A stretch of DNA of 64,000 nt from Stenotrophomonas maltophilia (GTDB lineage: Bacteria > Pseudomonadota > Gammaproteobacteria > Xanthomonadales > Xanthomonadaceae): assembly GCF_001676385.1 (NCBI RefSeq), contig NZ_LYVJ01000002.1:310001-374000 (forward strand), read 5' to 3'. Below, piece by piece: positions 1 to 7,978 of the stretch (within the stretch, counting starts at the first letter, position 1; each line of letters starts with the position of its first letter). The position numbers were made by a program, and so were the translations under genes. Below the pieces are notes generated by a model, which ran no database searches, was not told the origin of the DNA, and saw only the letters and a program-made list of their open reading frames with translations.

Positions 1-60
1 AGCGGCACCGGATGCCCCGGGGACCAGCTCCTGTGCCTGCGGGGTGCCGGCAACGCTCAT
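1..60 (-). CDS. N-terminal fragment of an unidentified protein, cut by the window edge
   Basis: An ATG on the minus strand at 60-58 overlaps the TGA of the upstream HTH gene as ATGA, the usual sign of translational coupling. The frame stays open to the window edge for 20 codons and begins MSVAGTPQAQELVPG. This is too short to place in a family. The coupling suggests it is the third gene of an operon after the DUF2975 and HTH genes. Confidence 0.5.
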   Translation of the reverse strand, partial: MSVAGTPQAQELVPGASGAA

Positions 61-284
61 TCGTCTGCATCTACGGCATGCGGATCGTAGACCAGCAGGT
101 CACCCGGCTGGCAGTCCAGGTACTCGCAGATCCGCGCCAGGGTGTCGAAGCGCACGCCACGCACGCGCCCGGACTTGAGCAGCGACAGGTTCGACTCGGT
201 GATGCCTACGTGCTGCGCCAGCTCGCGCGAGCGCACCTTGCGCAGCGCCAGCATGACGTCGAGGCGGATGACGATGCTTCCCAT
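57..284 (-). CDS. Small Cro/CI-type HTH transcriptional regulator
   Basis: This is a 75-residue protein that is almost entirely one helix-turn-helix domain. The recognisable stretch is LAQHVGITESNLSLLKSGRV, followed by a second helix set ending in LDCQPGDLLVY. Small XRE proteins of this size (YozG-like) are commonly paired with DUF2975 membrane proteins, and here the DUF2975 gene ends 7 bp upstream. I chose the ATG at 284 because GAGG stands just before it; the frame extends further upstream but into the DUF2975 gene. It probably regulates its own operon, perhaps through the palindrome at 816-832. The target is inferred. Confidence 0.8.
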   Translation of the reverse strand: MGSIVIRLDVMLALRKVRSRELAQHVGITESNLSLLKSGRVRGVRFDTLARICEYLDCQPGDLLVYDPHAVDADE

Positions 285-291
285 CGGCGCC

Positions 292-810
292 TCAGATGAT
301 CGAATGGTGATCGTCCTCGTACCGCGCAGCGGCATCGAGGAAGCGGGCCACCAGCCACAACACCAGCATCACCAGCACGGCCAGCAGGTCGGCACCCTCG
401 ATGGACAGACGCAGACGGCCGTCCGCACGGGCCGACAGCAGCGCCGCCAGCCCCGGCGCCAGCACGCCATTGACCAGCACAGCCAACAACAGCAAGCCGC
501 CAAAACGCTCGAAGCGGCGGCTGCCCTGCAGCGGGAACAGGCGCTCAACGCTGACCTGCCCCAGCAGCCGCGCCAGCTGCCACAAGGCCGCGGCCACCAG
601 GGCGCCCTGCAGCACCGCGATCGCAGCGGCCCAGGCCAGGGGCAGGCCACCGGCATCCATTTCCGCGCGCAACGGTCCACTGCCGCCCAGCCAGGCATCG
701 GCAACGGCCGCCACGGTCATCAGCGGCGCCAGCACGACGCCCGCCCATGCCACCCAACGCAGCCGCCGCGCGGCTCGGACGAGCCGTCTTGATTTTTCTT
801 CTTCACGCAT
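292..810 (-). CDS. DUF2975 family inner-membrane protein
   Basis: The 172-residue product has four likely membrane helices, at about residues 18-38, 56-80, 102-124 and 138-157, with a basic N-terminus and a charged C-terminus ending in DDHHSII. This layout, and the small HTH gene directly after it, match DUF2975 proteins, whose function is unknown. No Shine-Dalgarno is visible before ATG 810. The palindrome 816-832 lies only 5 bp upstream, so the transcript may be leaderless or nearly so. A membrane protein that modulates its partner regulator is a possible role but is inference only. Confidence 0.75.
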   Translation of the reverse strand: MREEEKSRRLVRAARRLRWVAWAGVVLAPLMTVAAVADAWLGGSGPLRAEMDAGGLPLAWAAAIAVLQGALVAAALWQLARLLGQVSVERLFPLQGSRRFERFGGLLLLAVLVNGVLAPGLAALLSARADGRLRLSIEGADLLAVLVMLVLWLVARFLDAAARYEDDHHSII

Positions 811-815
811 AGTAA

Positions 816-832
816 TTTCTGTTTTACAGAAA
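816..832. promoter_or_regulatory. Perfect 17-bp palindrome, candidate operator
   Basis: TTTCTGTTTTACAGAAA has two perfect 7-bp arms around TTT. It lies between the divergent DUF2975-HTH operon (start 810) and the protease gene (start 861). Its size and place fit an operator for a dimeric HTH protein. The HTH product of the same operon is the obvious candidate, but binding is inferred. Confidence 0.5.
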
Positions 833-860
833 GTTTTTATTCATTCACAGGATACTCCGG

Positions 861-2201
861 ATGATCTCACATTCCAAGCAGCGGCACACCCGCGCCGTGT
901 TGATACCCGCGCTGTGCATGCTGTTGTCCCTTCCGGCCTGGGCCGGACCGCTCTCCGCCGACGACGCCCGGCAACGACTACGCGATGCAGCTGACGGCGA
1001 CCTTGCGGCACTGGCTGAAGACTCGACCGCGCTGCCCGCGCCGTGGCCACTGCTGGCGCAGGCACGGTTGGCAGCCACACAGTTGCGCGAGCGGCAGGCG
1101 ATCAGCCTCGCCGAGGCCTTCATCGCCCAGCGTGGCGAGACCACGTGCGATGCCGTGCTGGCGCAGCGGGTCATCGCCGATGCCGCCTTTGCTTCGGCCG
1201 ACTACGCACGTGCCGCACGTGCAGCGCAGGCCGCCCTGGAACCCGCTGCACAATGCGGCGTCGACCGCGACGCGGTGGAAGGCAACCAGATCCTGGCGAC
1301 ACTGGCCGCGGCGCTGGCAAGCGCACCGTCGCAGCGGGTACAGCAGTTCACGCCCGCATCCGCTGCGTTCATGCGCGACAAGGTCGGCCTGCCGCGCACG
1401 TCCGTCCTCATCAATGGCCACGTGCAGGAGTCGGTGCTGGATACCGGCGCCAACCTGTCGGTGGTGTCGGCAAGCGCCGCGCAGCGGCTTGGCCTGGAGA
1501 TCCGCGGCGCCGCCACGGTCGGCAGTTCCAGCCGGCGCGCCGTCGCCACTCGCGTCGCCGTCGCCGACCGCCTGCAGCTGGCCGGGCTGGACCTCCGCAA
1601 TGTGGTGTTCCTGGTTCTGGACGATGCGCAACTGGACATGCCGGTGCCCGGTGGTTACCGCATCGACGCAATCATCGGCTTTCCGGTGCTGCGCGCGATG
1701 GGGCGCATCCGTTTCGGCCGCGATGGCACGCTGCTGCCGCAACCGGGTGCCGGTACAGCCGATCTGCCCCGCAACCTCGCGCTGGCAGGCAGCGACCTGT
1801 ACGTCGCTGCACGCATCGACGGTATCGCGGTGCCGTTGCATCTGGACAGCGGCGCCAGCCGTTCGAACCTGTCGGCGCATTTCGCTCGCGCCCACCCGCA
1901 GGTAGTGAAGGACCTGCCGGTCACGCGCCAGCGGATGGCCGGTGCCGGCGGCAGCAGCGAGCGCGCGGTCGCGCAGTGGCCGCAGGCTGCGGTACAGATC
2001 GCCGCGCAGCGTGCGGTGCTGCCGACACTGGCGGTGACCTTGCAGGACCCGGCCGACGTCAGCGTGCGCAACCAGGGCGTTCTCGGCTGGGACGTGCTGG
2101 CTGCATTCCCGTCCTGGACGCTCGATTTCGATCACATGCGACTGGAGCTGGAAGGCTTCCCCACGCCAGAAGCCGCGAAACCAGTCACATCGCCATTGTG
2201 A
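861..2201 (+). CDS. Exported retropepsin-like aspartyl protease family protein
   Basis: The 446-residue protein begins with a Sec signal peptide (hydrophobic LIPALCMLLSLPAWA, cleavage after AWA near residue 28). An alpha-helical region follows to about residue 165. Two retropepsin-type half-sites come next: VLDTGANLSVVS near residue 193 and LHLDSGASRSNLS near 326. Each carries the D-T/S-G-A triad expected of an aspartyl protease lobe, so one chain could form a pseudo-symmetric active site in the periplasm. The family is clear (aspartyl protease PF13650 type), but the substrate is unknown. It is transcribed divergently from the DUF2975-HTH operon and may share its regulatory palindrome. Confidence 0.8.
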   Translation: MISHSKQRHTRAVLIPALCMLLSLPAWAGPLSADDARQRLRDAADGDLAALAEDSTALPAPWPLLAQARLAATQLRERQAISLAEAFIAQRGETTCDAVLAQRVIADAAFASADYARAARAAQAALEPAAQCGVDRDAVEGNQILATLAAALASAPSQRVQQFTPASAAFMRDKVGLPRTSVLINGHVQESVLDTGANLSVVSASAAQRLGLEIRGAATVGSSSRRAVATRVAVADRLQLAGLDLRNVVFLVLDDAQLDMPVPGGYRIDAIIGFPVLRAMGRIRFGRDGTLLPQPGAGTADLPRNLALAGSDLYVAARIDGIAVPLHLDSGASRSNLSAHFARAHPQVVKDLPVTRQRMAGAGGSSERAVAQWPQAAVQIAAQRAVLPTLAVTLQDPADVSVRNQGVLGWDVLAAFPSWTLDFDHMRLELEGFPTPEAAKPVTSPL

Positions 2202-2309
2202 TGCATCCTGCAACTCCCCTTGCTCGTTAACGCCTGATGCAGGAAAGGCGACGGTCCACACCACGCACGGCTAACAGAGCACCGTTCAAGAATTGCCTCA
2301 CGGTCGACC

Positions 2310-2330
2310 GCCAGGGGTATCTCCCCTGGC
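2310..2330 (+). terminator. Stem-loop after the protease gene, possible terminator
   Basis: GCCAGGGG and CCCCTGGC form an 8-bp stem with a 5-nt loop. The sequence that follows is not a clean T run, so intrinsic termination is uncertain. Confidence 0.3.
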
Positions 2331-2368
2331 CGTCGGTTCCCTCCCCGCACCCGCATGGATGGCAGCTC

Positions 2369-2812
2369 ATGAACCTGTTCGCCTGGCTCGCGTTCAGCAG
2401 CTATCTGCTGGCCTTTTTCGTCGTGGCGCTGTTCGCGACCGCCTATCTGAAACGCTCGGAATTCATGCCTTACCACGGTGAAGCGGTCGGCCTGGCATGG
2501 GCCGGCATCCAGCCACGCATGCAGGTGCTGCTGATGGCACTGATCAAGGTGGTCGGCGCAGGCTGGATCGCGCTGGCCGGCGCCGGAGTGATGCTGGCCC
2601 TGCTGATCTTCCTCGGTGGCCATTTCGCGCTGCCGCAGCTGATCGCCTTCCAGGGGTTCTGCCTGCTGGCCACGTTGCCGCCGGTCGCGGTGGCGGCCGG
2701 CGTGCGCCGGCGTACCGGTGCCAGGACACCGGTATCGGCCGGTGCCGTGGTGGTCGCGCTGTGCTGCATCGGTTTCCTGCTGTCCCTGCTGTCACTGCTG
2801 CAACCCGCCTGA
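2369..2812 (+). CDS. Small four-helix inner-membrane protein, unknown function
   Basis: The 147-residue product has four strongly hydrophobic segments, at about residues 5-28, 52-78, 85-108 and 122-143, and no soluble domain of note. I start it at ATG 2369, where the hydrophobic first helix begins; the in-frame sequence upstream (from 2237) is basic and unlike protein. I do not recognise a family. It lies 25 bp before the thioesterase gene on the same strand, so the two may be cotranscribed. Confidence 0.65.
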   Translation: MNLFAWLAFSSYLLAFFVVALFATAYLKRSEFMPYHGEAVGLAWAGIQPRMQVLLMALIKVVGAGWIALAGAGVMLALLIFLGGHFALPQLIAFQGFCLLATLPPVAVAAGVRRRTGARTPVSAGAVVVALCCIGFLLSLLSLLQPA

Positions 2813-2837
2813 CCTCCCCCTATCGAGGTTTCCCCGC

Positions 2838-3344
2838 ATGAATCCCCAGTCCCTGCTGTACAGCGTGATCAACGGCGACCTTCCTCCGTCCAAGGCCGGC
2901 CTGCTGCTCGGATGGCGCTTCATCAGCCACGATCCCGAACAGGACCAGATCAATGTCGAGTTCGATGCCAGCAGTGCCCTGACCAACCCGATGGGCAACA
3001 TCCAGGGTGGGTTCCTGTCAGCCATGCTGGACGACTGCATGGGGCCGGCGATCTACGCGATGCTGCCGCCCAACCGGCTGGCGGTGACGGTCGAATCGAA
3101 GACCAGCTTCGTGAGCCCGGCCCGCCCCGGGCGCATCCTCGGCCAGGGGCAGATCGAGCACAGCAAGGGCAGCATCATCTTCACCCGTGGACGGCTGACC
3201 TCGCCCAGCGGTCGCCTGCTGGCCACCGCCAGCGCGACGTTCCGGGTCGGCACGATGCGCTGGCGCGGCCTGCCGATTCCCAGGCCCGTGGCACGTCACA
3301 TGATCGGACGGGTCCTGCGCAGGGAACACGACCGGCCGGGATGA
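2838..3344 (+). CDS. PaaI-type hotdog-fold thioesterase
   Basis: The 168-residue protein fits the PaaI thioesterase family, which hydrolyses acyl-CoA esters. The stretch NPMGNIQGGFLSAMLDDCMG (about residues 51-70) is the hotdog helix signature, with an N and GG at the active-site turn and an acidic pair just after. VESKTSFVSPARPG is the central strand region of the fold. Start ATG 2838 is preceded by GAGG. The substrate cannot be read from sequence. It converges on the AI-2E family gene, with 17 bp between the two stop codons. Confidence 0.8.
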   Translation: MNPQSLLYSVINGDLPPSKAGLLLGWRFISHDPEQDQINVEFDASSALTNPMGNIQGGFLSAMLDDCMGPAIYAMLPPNRLAVTVESKTSFVSPARPGRILGQGQIEHSKGSIIFTRGRLTSPSGRLLATASATFRVGTMRWRGLPIPRPVARHMIGRVLRREHDRPG

Positions 3345-3361
3345 CTTCAACGTCTACCACG

Positions 3362-4387
3362 CTAGATCCAGCGCTGATCCACAAGCTCGCGCTTCACATA
3401 GGCATAGAACACCGGTGCCGCCACCAGGCCCGGCAGGCCGAACGCCGCCTCCATCACCAGCATCGCCAGCAGCAGCTCCCAGGCACGGGCCTGGATCTCG
3501 CCGCCGACAATGCGCGCATTGAGGAAGTACTCCAGCTTGTGGATCACGATCAGGTACAACAATGCCGCCACTGCCACGTAGAACGAGACCGACAGCGCGA
3601 CGATGGTGATGATGGTGTTGGAGATGATGTTGCCCACTACCGGCAGCAGGCCGGCAACGAAGGTGATCAGCACCAGGGTCTTGGACAACGGCAGGTGCAC
3701 GCCGAACAGCGGCAATACGCCCAGCAGGAAGATGGCGGTGAACACGGTGTTGAGCAGCGAGATCTTCACCTGCGCGAACACTACCTGGCGGAACGCGGTG
3801 GCCAGGCGGCCGGTGCGGCCGATCAGTTCCTGTGCCAGCGGCCCCATCGTCGGCAGCGGCAGTTCGTCATACAGCGCGATCATCGCGCCCAGTACCATGC
3901 CGATCAGCACGCGCACGCCCACCTGCACCACCGACGTACCGGCCACGCCCAGCTGGCGCTGGTGCTCGGCCGCCCACTCATTGAGCGCTGCGCGCAATGC
4001 CGGCATGTCCTCGGGGATGTAGGGCTGCAGCATGGCGGGCACCTGGTGCCGCGATGTGTTGAGGATGTCCATCAACCGCGCCAGCAGCGCATCCGGTCCA
4101 CCGGTCTCGTTGCGGAAAAATGAAGCCACGCCGATACCGGCCAGCACCAGCGCGCTGATGATGACCGCCGACAGCACGATTACCGCGACCGCCCGCGCGC
4201 GCCCCGGTGGCAACCGGCCCTCGACGGTAGAGGCCAGCAGATGGGTCAGCTGGAACACCAGCAGGCCCGACAGCAGGGTCACCACCAGGCCCAGCTTCAG
4301 CGCCAGCCACATGCCCAGCAGCATCATCAGCCAGGCCGCGATCCTCGGAACGGGGGGCTTGGACTGGGCTACGACGGTGTCTTGCAT
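3362..4387 (-). CDS. AI-2E family transporter (PerM/YdiK-like membrane protein)
   Basis: The 341-residue membrane protein has a pair of hydrophobic segments at about residues 15-50, a helix near 65-90, a soluble segment near 95-150, and further membrane segments to the C-terminus. The late region with LITFVAGLLPVVGNIISNT is characteristic of the AI-2E exporter family (PF01594). Members have been linked to autoinducer-2 export or Na+/H+ exchange, so the transported solute is not settled. I start at ATG 4387 (MQDTVVAQ); the open frame runs upstream to 4549 but that part is low-quality Arg/Pro/Ser-rich sequence. The gene appears monocistronic. Confidence 0.85.
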   Translation of the reverse strand: MQDTVVAQSKPPVPRIAAWLMMLLGMWLALKLGLVVTLLSGLLVFQLTHLLASTVEGRLPPGRARAVAVIVLSAVIISALVLAGIGVASFFRNETGGPDALLARLMDILNTSRHQVPAMLQPYIPEDMPALRAALNEWAAEHQRQLGVAGTSVVQVGVRVLIGMVLGAMIALYDELPLPTMGPLAQELIGRTGRLATAFRQVVFAQVKISLLNTVFTAIFLLGVLPLFGVHLPLSKTLVLITFVAGLLPVVGNIISNTIITIVALSVSFYVAVAALLYLIVIHKLEYFLNARIVGGEIQARAWELLLAMLVMEAAFGLPGLVAAPVFYAYVKRELVDQRWI

Positions 4388-4545
4388 GGGAGCGCGTCCG
4401 GACGGGGTGGCCCATGGTAGAGGATCGGCAGCGACGATCCAGCTACAGCGTGCTGGAGCTACGAGCGCGGCCGGCCCGCTCCACCTCTTGGCCATGATCC
4501 GGTTCCGGCCGGCACTGCAGGCGGGCCACGACCGGTCGCGGCTCG

Positions 4546-5598
4546 TCATTCGCCGCAGCTGGCCGTGTTCTTGCCCTGCCGCTTGGCGTGATAGAGCGCC
4601 CGGTCGGCGAGTGCCAGCCAGTCCTCCACATTTCCGTCGCGTGGCGTCGCGGCGATGCCGATGCTGACGCTGAATTCAACGCCGGGCGTCGCCTGCTCCG
4701 CCGACTCGCGCAGGCGCAACCGGATCCGCTCGGCGACGAGCATCGCCTCCGCTGCCGTGCAGCCACGCAGCAGCACCACGAATTCGTCACCGCCCAGCCG
4801 CGCCGGCATGTCGCCGGGCCGGGCGATGGTACGCAGGGTCGAGGCGATCCGCCGCAACACCTCATCGCCGGTGCGATGCCCATATGAATCATTGAGGTGC
4901 TTGAAGTCGTCGACATCAAGCATCAGCAGGCAATCACAACTCCCCGTCGCCTGCGCCCTGTCGAGCGCCTGCTGTGCACGCGCGATCAGGAAGCCGCGAT
5001 TGGCCAGTTCGACCAGCGGGTCCATCCGGCTCAGACGTTGCAGCTGGCGGTTCTGCGACTTGACCCGGCGCGCCAGCTGCCAGCTGAGGATGCTGAGGCC
5101 GATGCCATACACAAACAGGAACGGCACGCTCAGCACGATCGTGCGCTGAGATGAAACGGGCTGGTAGGGGAAGCCCAACCCCCACCAGGTGAGTGTGAAC
5201 CCCGCCACCAGCGCCAGCGTCGCCCGCAGCGCCAGCCGCACGCCGCCGGCGGCGATCTTGTCAGCCATCAGCAGCGCCGCGAACAGCGCGCTGGGCACCG
5301 CACTCAGCGCCATGAAGGCGATCCAGCCACCGCCAAAAAAGGAATCGGCCACCATGCAACGGAACTGCACCCGCGCCGGTTGGCCGGCGCGCCGGGTCAA
5401 GCGCAGCGCCAACGCTGGCCACGCCAAGGCGTTGAGCAGCAGCAGTGTCCAGGCCAGTGCACCGTCGTGGCGCTCGAGAATGATCGAGGCGATGGGTATT
5501 GCCCCCAGCCCGTTGCCGACGAAACGCATCCAGCCGATGCGCCGGGCTGCGCCCACGCCTTCGACCGCTCCGTCCGCCGGGTCAGTGAAGAACGGCAT
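4546..5598 (-). CDS. MASE2-GGDEF diguanylate cyclase
   Basis: This 350-residue inner-membrane enzyme should make cyclic di-GMP from two GTP. The first 180 residues hold several membrane helices that resemble the MASE2 sensor of DgcC/AdrA proteins. The catalytic domain follows, with GGDEF at residues 269-273 and an intact inhibitory I-site RPGD at 260-263, exactly five residues ahead. FKHLNDSYGHRTGDEVL (about 232-248) is the nucleotide- and metal-binding segment. So the enzyme looks active and feedback-inhibited. ATG 5598 has AAGGGAG at a good distance. The gene stands alone. Confidence 0.9.
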   Translation of the reverse strand: MPFFTDPADGAVEGVGAARRIGWMRFVGNGLGAIPIASIILERHDGALAWTLLLLNALAWPALALRLTRRAGQPARVQFRCMVADSFFGGGWIAFMALSAVPSALFAALLMADKIAAGGVRLALRATLALVAGFTLTWWGLGFPYQPVSSQRTIVLSVPFLFVYGIGLSILSWQLARRVKSQNRQLQRLSRMDPLVELANRGFLIARAQQALDRAQATGSCDCLLMLDVDDFKHLNDSYGHRTGDEVLRRIASTLRTIARPGDMPARLGGDEFVVLLRGCTAAEAMLVAERIRLRLRESAEQATPGVEFSVSIGIAATPRDGNVEDWLALADRALYHAKRQGKNTASCGE

Positions 5599-5795
5599 GG
5601 CCGGCTCCCTTGAGCGATCGCACATTCCCCCCACGCAGGCGGACGCCTGCGGCAAGTCTGCCATCCCTGCGTCAATGGCGGATCAAGGCCGGTTGCCGCC
5701 CATCGCAGCGCGGAGGCACCGCACTGCGGGCCGTCCCGGGAACCGGCCGATCGCTGCACCTGGCGACCGGCGGCGCGGGCGGTCTGGATCGCCGA

Positions 5796-6803
5796 TCACC
5801 TGCCCTTGGGCGACGCTGTCGACCCCCGCAGCATCAAGCTGAAATCCAGCGTCTGCTGAAGCGGCACGTCAACATGCTCGATGATGGCCAGCAGCAGGTT
5901 TACTGCGCGCTCACCGATCTCGCGCATGGGTTGCCTGATGGTCGTCAATGGGGGCGTGAGGTACCGGGAGGACGCCAGGTCGTCGAAGCCGACGATGGAC
6001 AGGTCCTCCGGCACGCGGATACCAAGGTCGCGGCAGGCGGCCAGGGCACCCAACGCCATCTGGTCGCTGAAGCAGAAGATCGCGGTCACTGCGGGCGCGC
6101 GGGTCAACAGCGCCATCGCGGCCGCATGGCCGGATTCCACGGAAAAATCGCCGGGCACGATGCTCAGCTGGCGCAGGCGGCCGCGTGCCCTGCCGGCGGC
6201 CCGCACCCCTTCCAGTCGTTGCTGGTGCAGGGGATTGTCGGTCGGACCGCCGACCACGGCGATCCGCTCATGTCCCAGTCCGTACAGGTGTTCCATCACG
6301 GTGCGCGCCGCGGCCGCGTTGTCGATGTGGACACTGGGGATACCCAGTGCGGGATCGAACTCGCATCCATTGACCACCGGCGCGGCCGCGCCGCGCTGCT
6401 CGACGATTTCGCGCGCCGTGGGCGGCAGGCGATGCCCCAGTACGATCATGCCGTCGGCCTCGTTGCGCCGGAGCATCTGCGCGTAGCGTTCCTCGCGATC
6501 GGGTTGATGCTGGGTATCGCCCAGCAGAACGGCATAGCCCACCGCCTGCGCAGCGTCTTCCGCGCCCTGCAGGATCCGGGCGAAGAATGGATTGGCGATG
6601 TCCGGGACGGTGACCAGGATCTTGCCGCTGCGGTGGGTCTTGAGGGTGCGGGCCACGGTGTTGGGGACATAGCCCAATGCGGCGGCGGCCTGCTCGATGC
6701 GCGCGCGGGTGGCCGGCAGGACTTTGTCGGGCCGGGACAGTGCCCGCGACACCGTGCCGGCGGAGACCCCGACGTGCCTTGCGATGTCGTAGATGGTGGC
6801 CAT
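5796..6803 (-). CDS. LacI-family repressor of the adjacent sugar-oxidation cluster
   Basis: The 335-residue protein has an N-terminal LacI HTH (TIYDIARHVGVSAGTVSRAL, residues 3-22) and hinge, then a periplasmic-binding-protein-like effector domain with IVGFDDLASSRYLTPPLTTI near its end. It is divergent from the TIM-barrel/MFS operon. A LacI-type palindrome, TGCAATCGATTGCA, lies in the intergenic region at 6869-6882. The same 14-mer occurs upstream of the convergent operon at 15535-15548. It is therefore probably the local repressor of both operons and perhaps of itself. The inducer should be a sugar or keto-sugar, which is inference. ATG 6803 places the HTH at the very N-terminus, as usual. 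Confidence 0.88.
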   Translation of the reverse strand: MATIYDIARHVGVSAGTVSRALSRPDKVLPATRARIEQAAAALGYVPNTVARTLKTHRSGKILVTVPDIANPFFARILQGAEDAAQAVGYAVLLGDTQHQPDREERYAQMLRRNEADGMIVLGHRLPPTAREIVEQRGAAAPVVNGCEFDPALGIPSVHIDNAAAARTVMEHLYGLGHERIAVVGGPTDNPLHQQRLEGVRAAGRARGRLRQLSIVPGDFSVESGHAAAMALLTRAPAVTAIFCFSDQMALGALAACRDLGIRVPEDLSIVGFDDLASSRYLTPPLTTIRQPMREIGERAVNLLLAIIEHVDVPLQQTLDFSLMLRGSTASPKGR

Positions 6804-6867
6804 GGCGTTAGTTCTCCTGTCCGCTGTGCAGTGCACAACAGGTCCTGCGTGCGCCCCTGCTAGGATA

Positions 6868-6883
6868 ATGCAATCGATTGCAT
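6868..6883. promoter_or_regulatory. LacI-type operator upstream of the TIM-barrel/MFS operon
   Basis: ATGCAATCGATTGCAT is a perfect 16-bp palindrome with the central CG typical of LacI-family operators. It lies between the divergent lacI-type gene (start 6803) and the operon start at 6899, just upstream of the ribosome binding site. Its 14-bp core recurs at 15535-15548. Confidence 0.85.
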
Positions 6884-6898
6884 CGAGGGCGAATCACG

Positions 6899-7951
6899 TT
6901 GAAGACGCTCAAGGGTCCAGCGCTGTTCCTGGCGCAGTTCATCGGCGACACGGCTCCTTTTGATCGGCTGGACACGCTGGCCGGGTGGGCCGCGGGTCTC
7001 GGCTATTCTGGCGTACAAGTGCCCACCTCCGCGCCCCACCTGTTCGATCTGGCCGAGGCGGCACGCAGCCAGACCTACTGCGACGATGTTGCCGGCATGC
7101 TGGCCGGTTACGGCCTGCAGATCAGCGAGCTGTCCACCCACCTGCAGGGGCAGCTGGTCGCGGTCCATCCTGCCTACGACAGCCTTTTCGACGGATTCGC
7201 ACCCGCAGACGTGCGCGGCAACCCGGCCGCGCGCCAGGCCTGGGCGATGGAGCAGCTGCGGCTGGCGGCGCAGGCCAGCCAGCGCCTGGGGCTGGCCGCG
7301 CACGCCACGTTCTCCGGCGCGCTGGCCTGGCCTTACTTCTACCCCTGGCCACAGCGCCCGCCCGGCCTGGTGGAAGAAGCCTTCGCCGAACTTGGCCGTC
7401 GCTGGCGACCGATCCTGGACACTTTCGACGCCTGTGGCGTGGACCTGTGCTTCGAGCTCCATCCGGGCGAGGACCTGCACGATGGTGCGACCTTCGAGCG
7501 CTTCCTCGACGTGGTGGATCACCACCCGCGCGCGAAGATCCTGTACGACCCCAGCCACCTGCTGCTGCAGCAGATGGACTACCTCGGCTTCATCGACCGT
7601 TATCACGACCGCATCGGCGTCTTCCACGTCAAGGACGCGGAGTATCGCCCCAGCGCGAGCAGCGGCGTGTATGGCGGCTACCAGGACTGGATCGATCGCC
7701 CGGGCCGGTTCCGTTCCCTTGGTGATGGCCAGATCGACTTCAAGGCGATCTTCTCGAAGTTCGCGCAGTACGACTTCCCGGGGTGGGCGGTACTGGAATG
7801 GGAGTGCTGCCTGAAGCACCCGGAAGACGGTGCGCGGGAGGGGGCGGCCTTCATCCGCGACCACATCATCCATGTAACCGGACGCGCCTTCGACGATTTC
7901 GCCGGGAGCGGCACCGATCCGGAATCACTGCACCGCATGCTGGGAATCTGA
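6899..7951 (+). CDS. Cytoplasmic sugar phosphate isomerase/epimerase-like TIM-barrel protein
   Basis: This 350-residue protein belongs to the xylose-isomerase-like/AP endonuclease 2 superfamily. Candidate metal ligands are the E of FELHPGEDLHDG, the D and H of LYDPSHLLL, the H of GVFHVKDAEY and the E of AVLEWECCL. I use the TTG at 6899 (product MKTLKGPALFLAQF), which has GAGGG upstream. The in-frame codons further upstream lie inside the operator. It has no signal peptide, unlike its two TIM-barrel relatives in the cluster. As first gene of the operon it probably handles an imported sugar or keto-sugar; the exact reaction is unknown. Confidence 0.8.
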   Translation: MKTLKGPALFLAQFIGDTAPFDRLDTLAGWAAGLGYSGVQVPTSAPHLFDLAEAARSQTYCDDVAGMLAGYGLQISELSTHLQGQLVAVHPAYDSLFDGFAPADVRGNPAARQAWAMEQLRLAAQASQRLGLAAHATFSGALAWPYFYPWPQRPPGLVEEAFAELGRRWRPILDTFDACGVDLCFELHPGEDLHDGATFERFLDVVDHHPRAKILYDPSHLLLQQMDYLGFIDRYHDRIGVFHVKDAEYRPSASSGVYGGYQDWIDRPGRFRSLGDGQIDFKAIFSKFAQYDFPGWAVLEWECCLKHPEDGAREGAAFIRDHIIHVTGRAFDDFAGSGTDPESLHRMLGI

Positions 7952-7978
7952 ACCATTACCGCCCCGGGAGGGCAAGCC

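Noticed and set aside
978..2264. A 428-codon antisense open frame over the protease gene
   Set aside because: The composition is unlike protein and the sense strand has a signal peptide and two D-T/S-G-A motifs.
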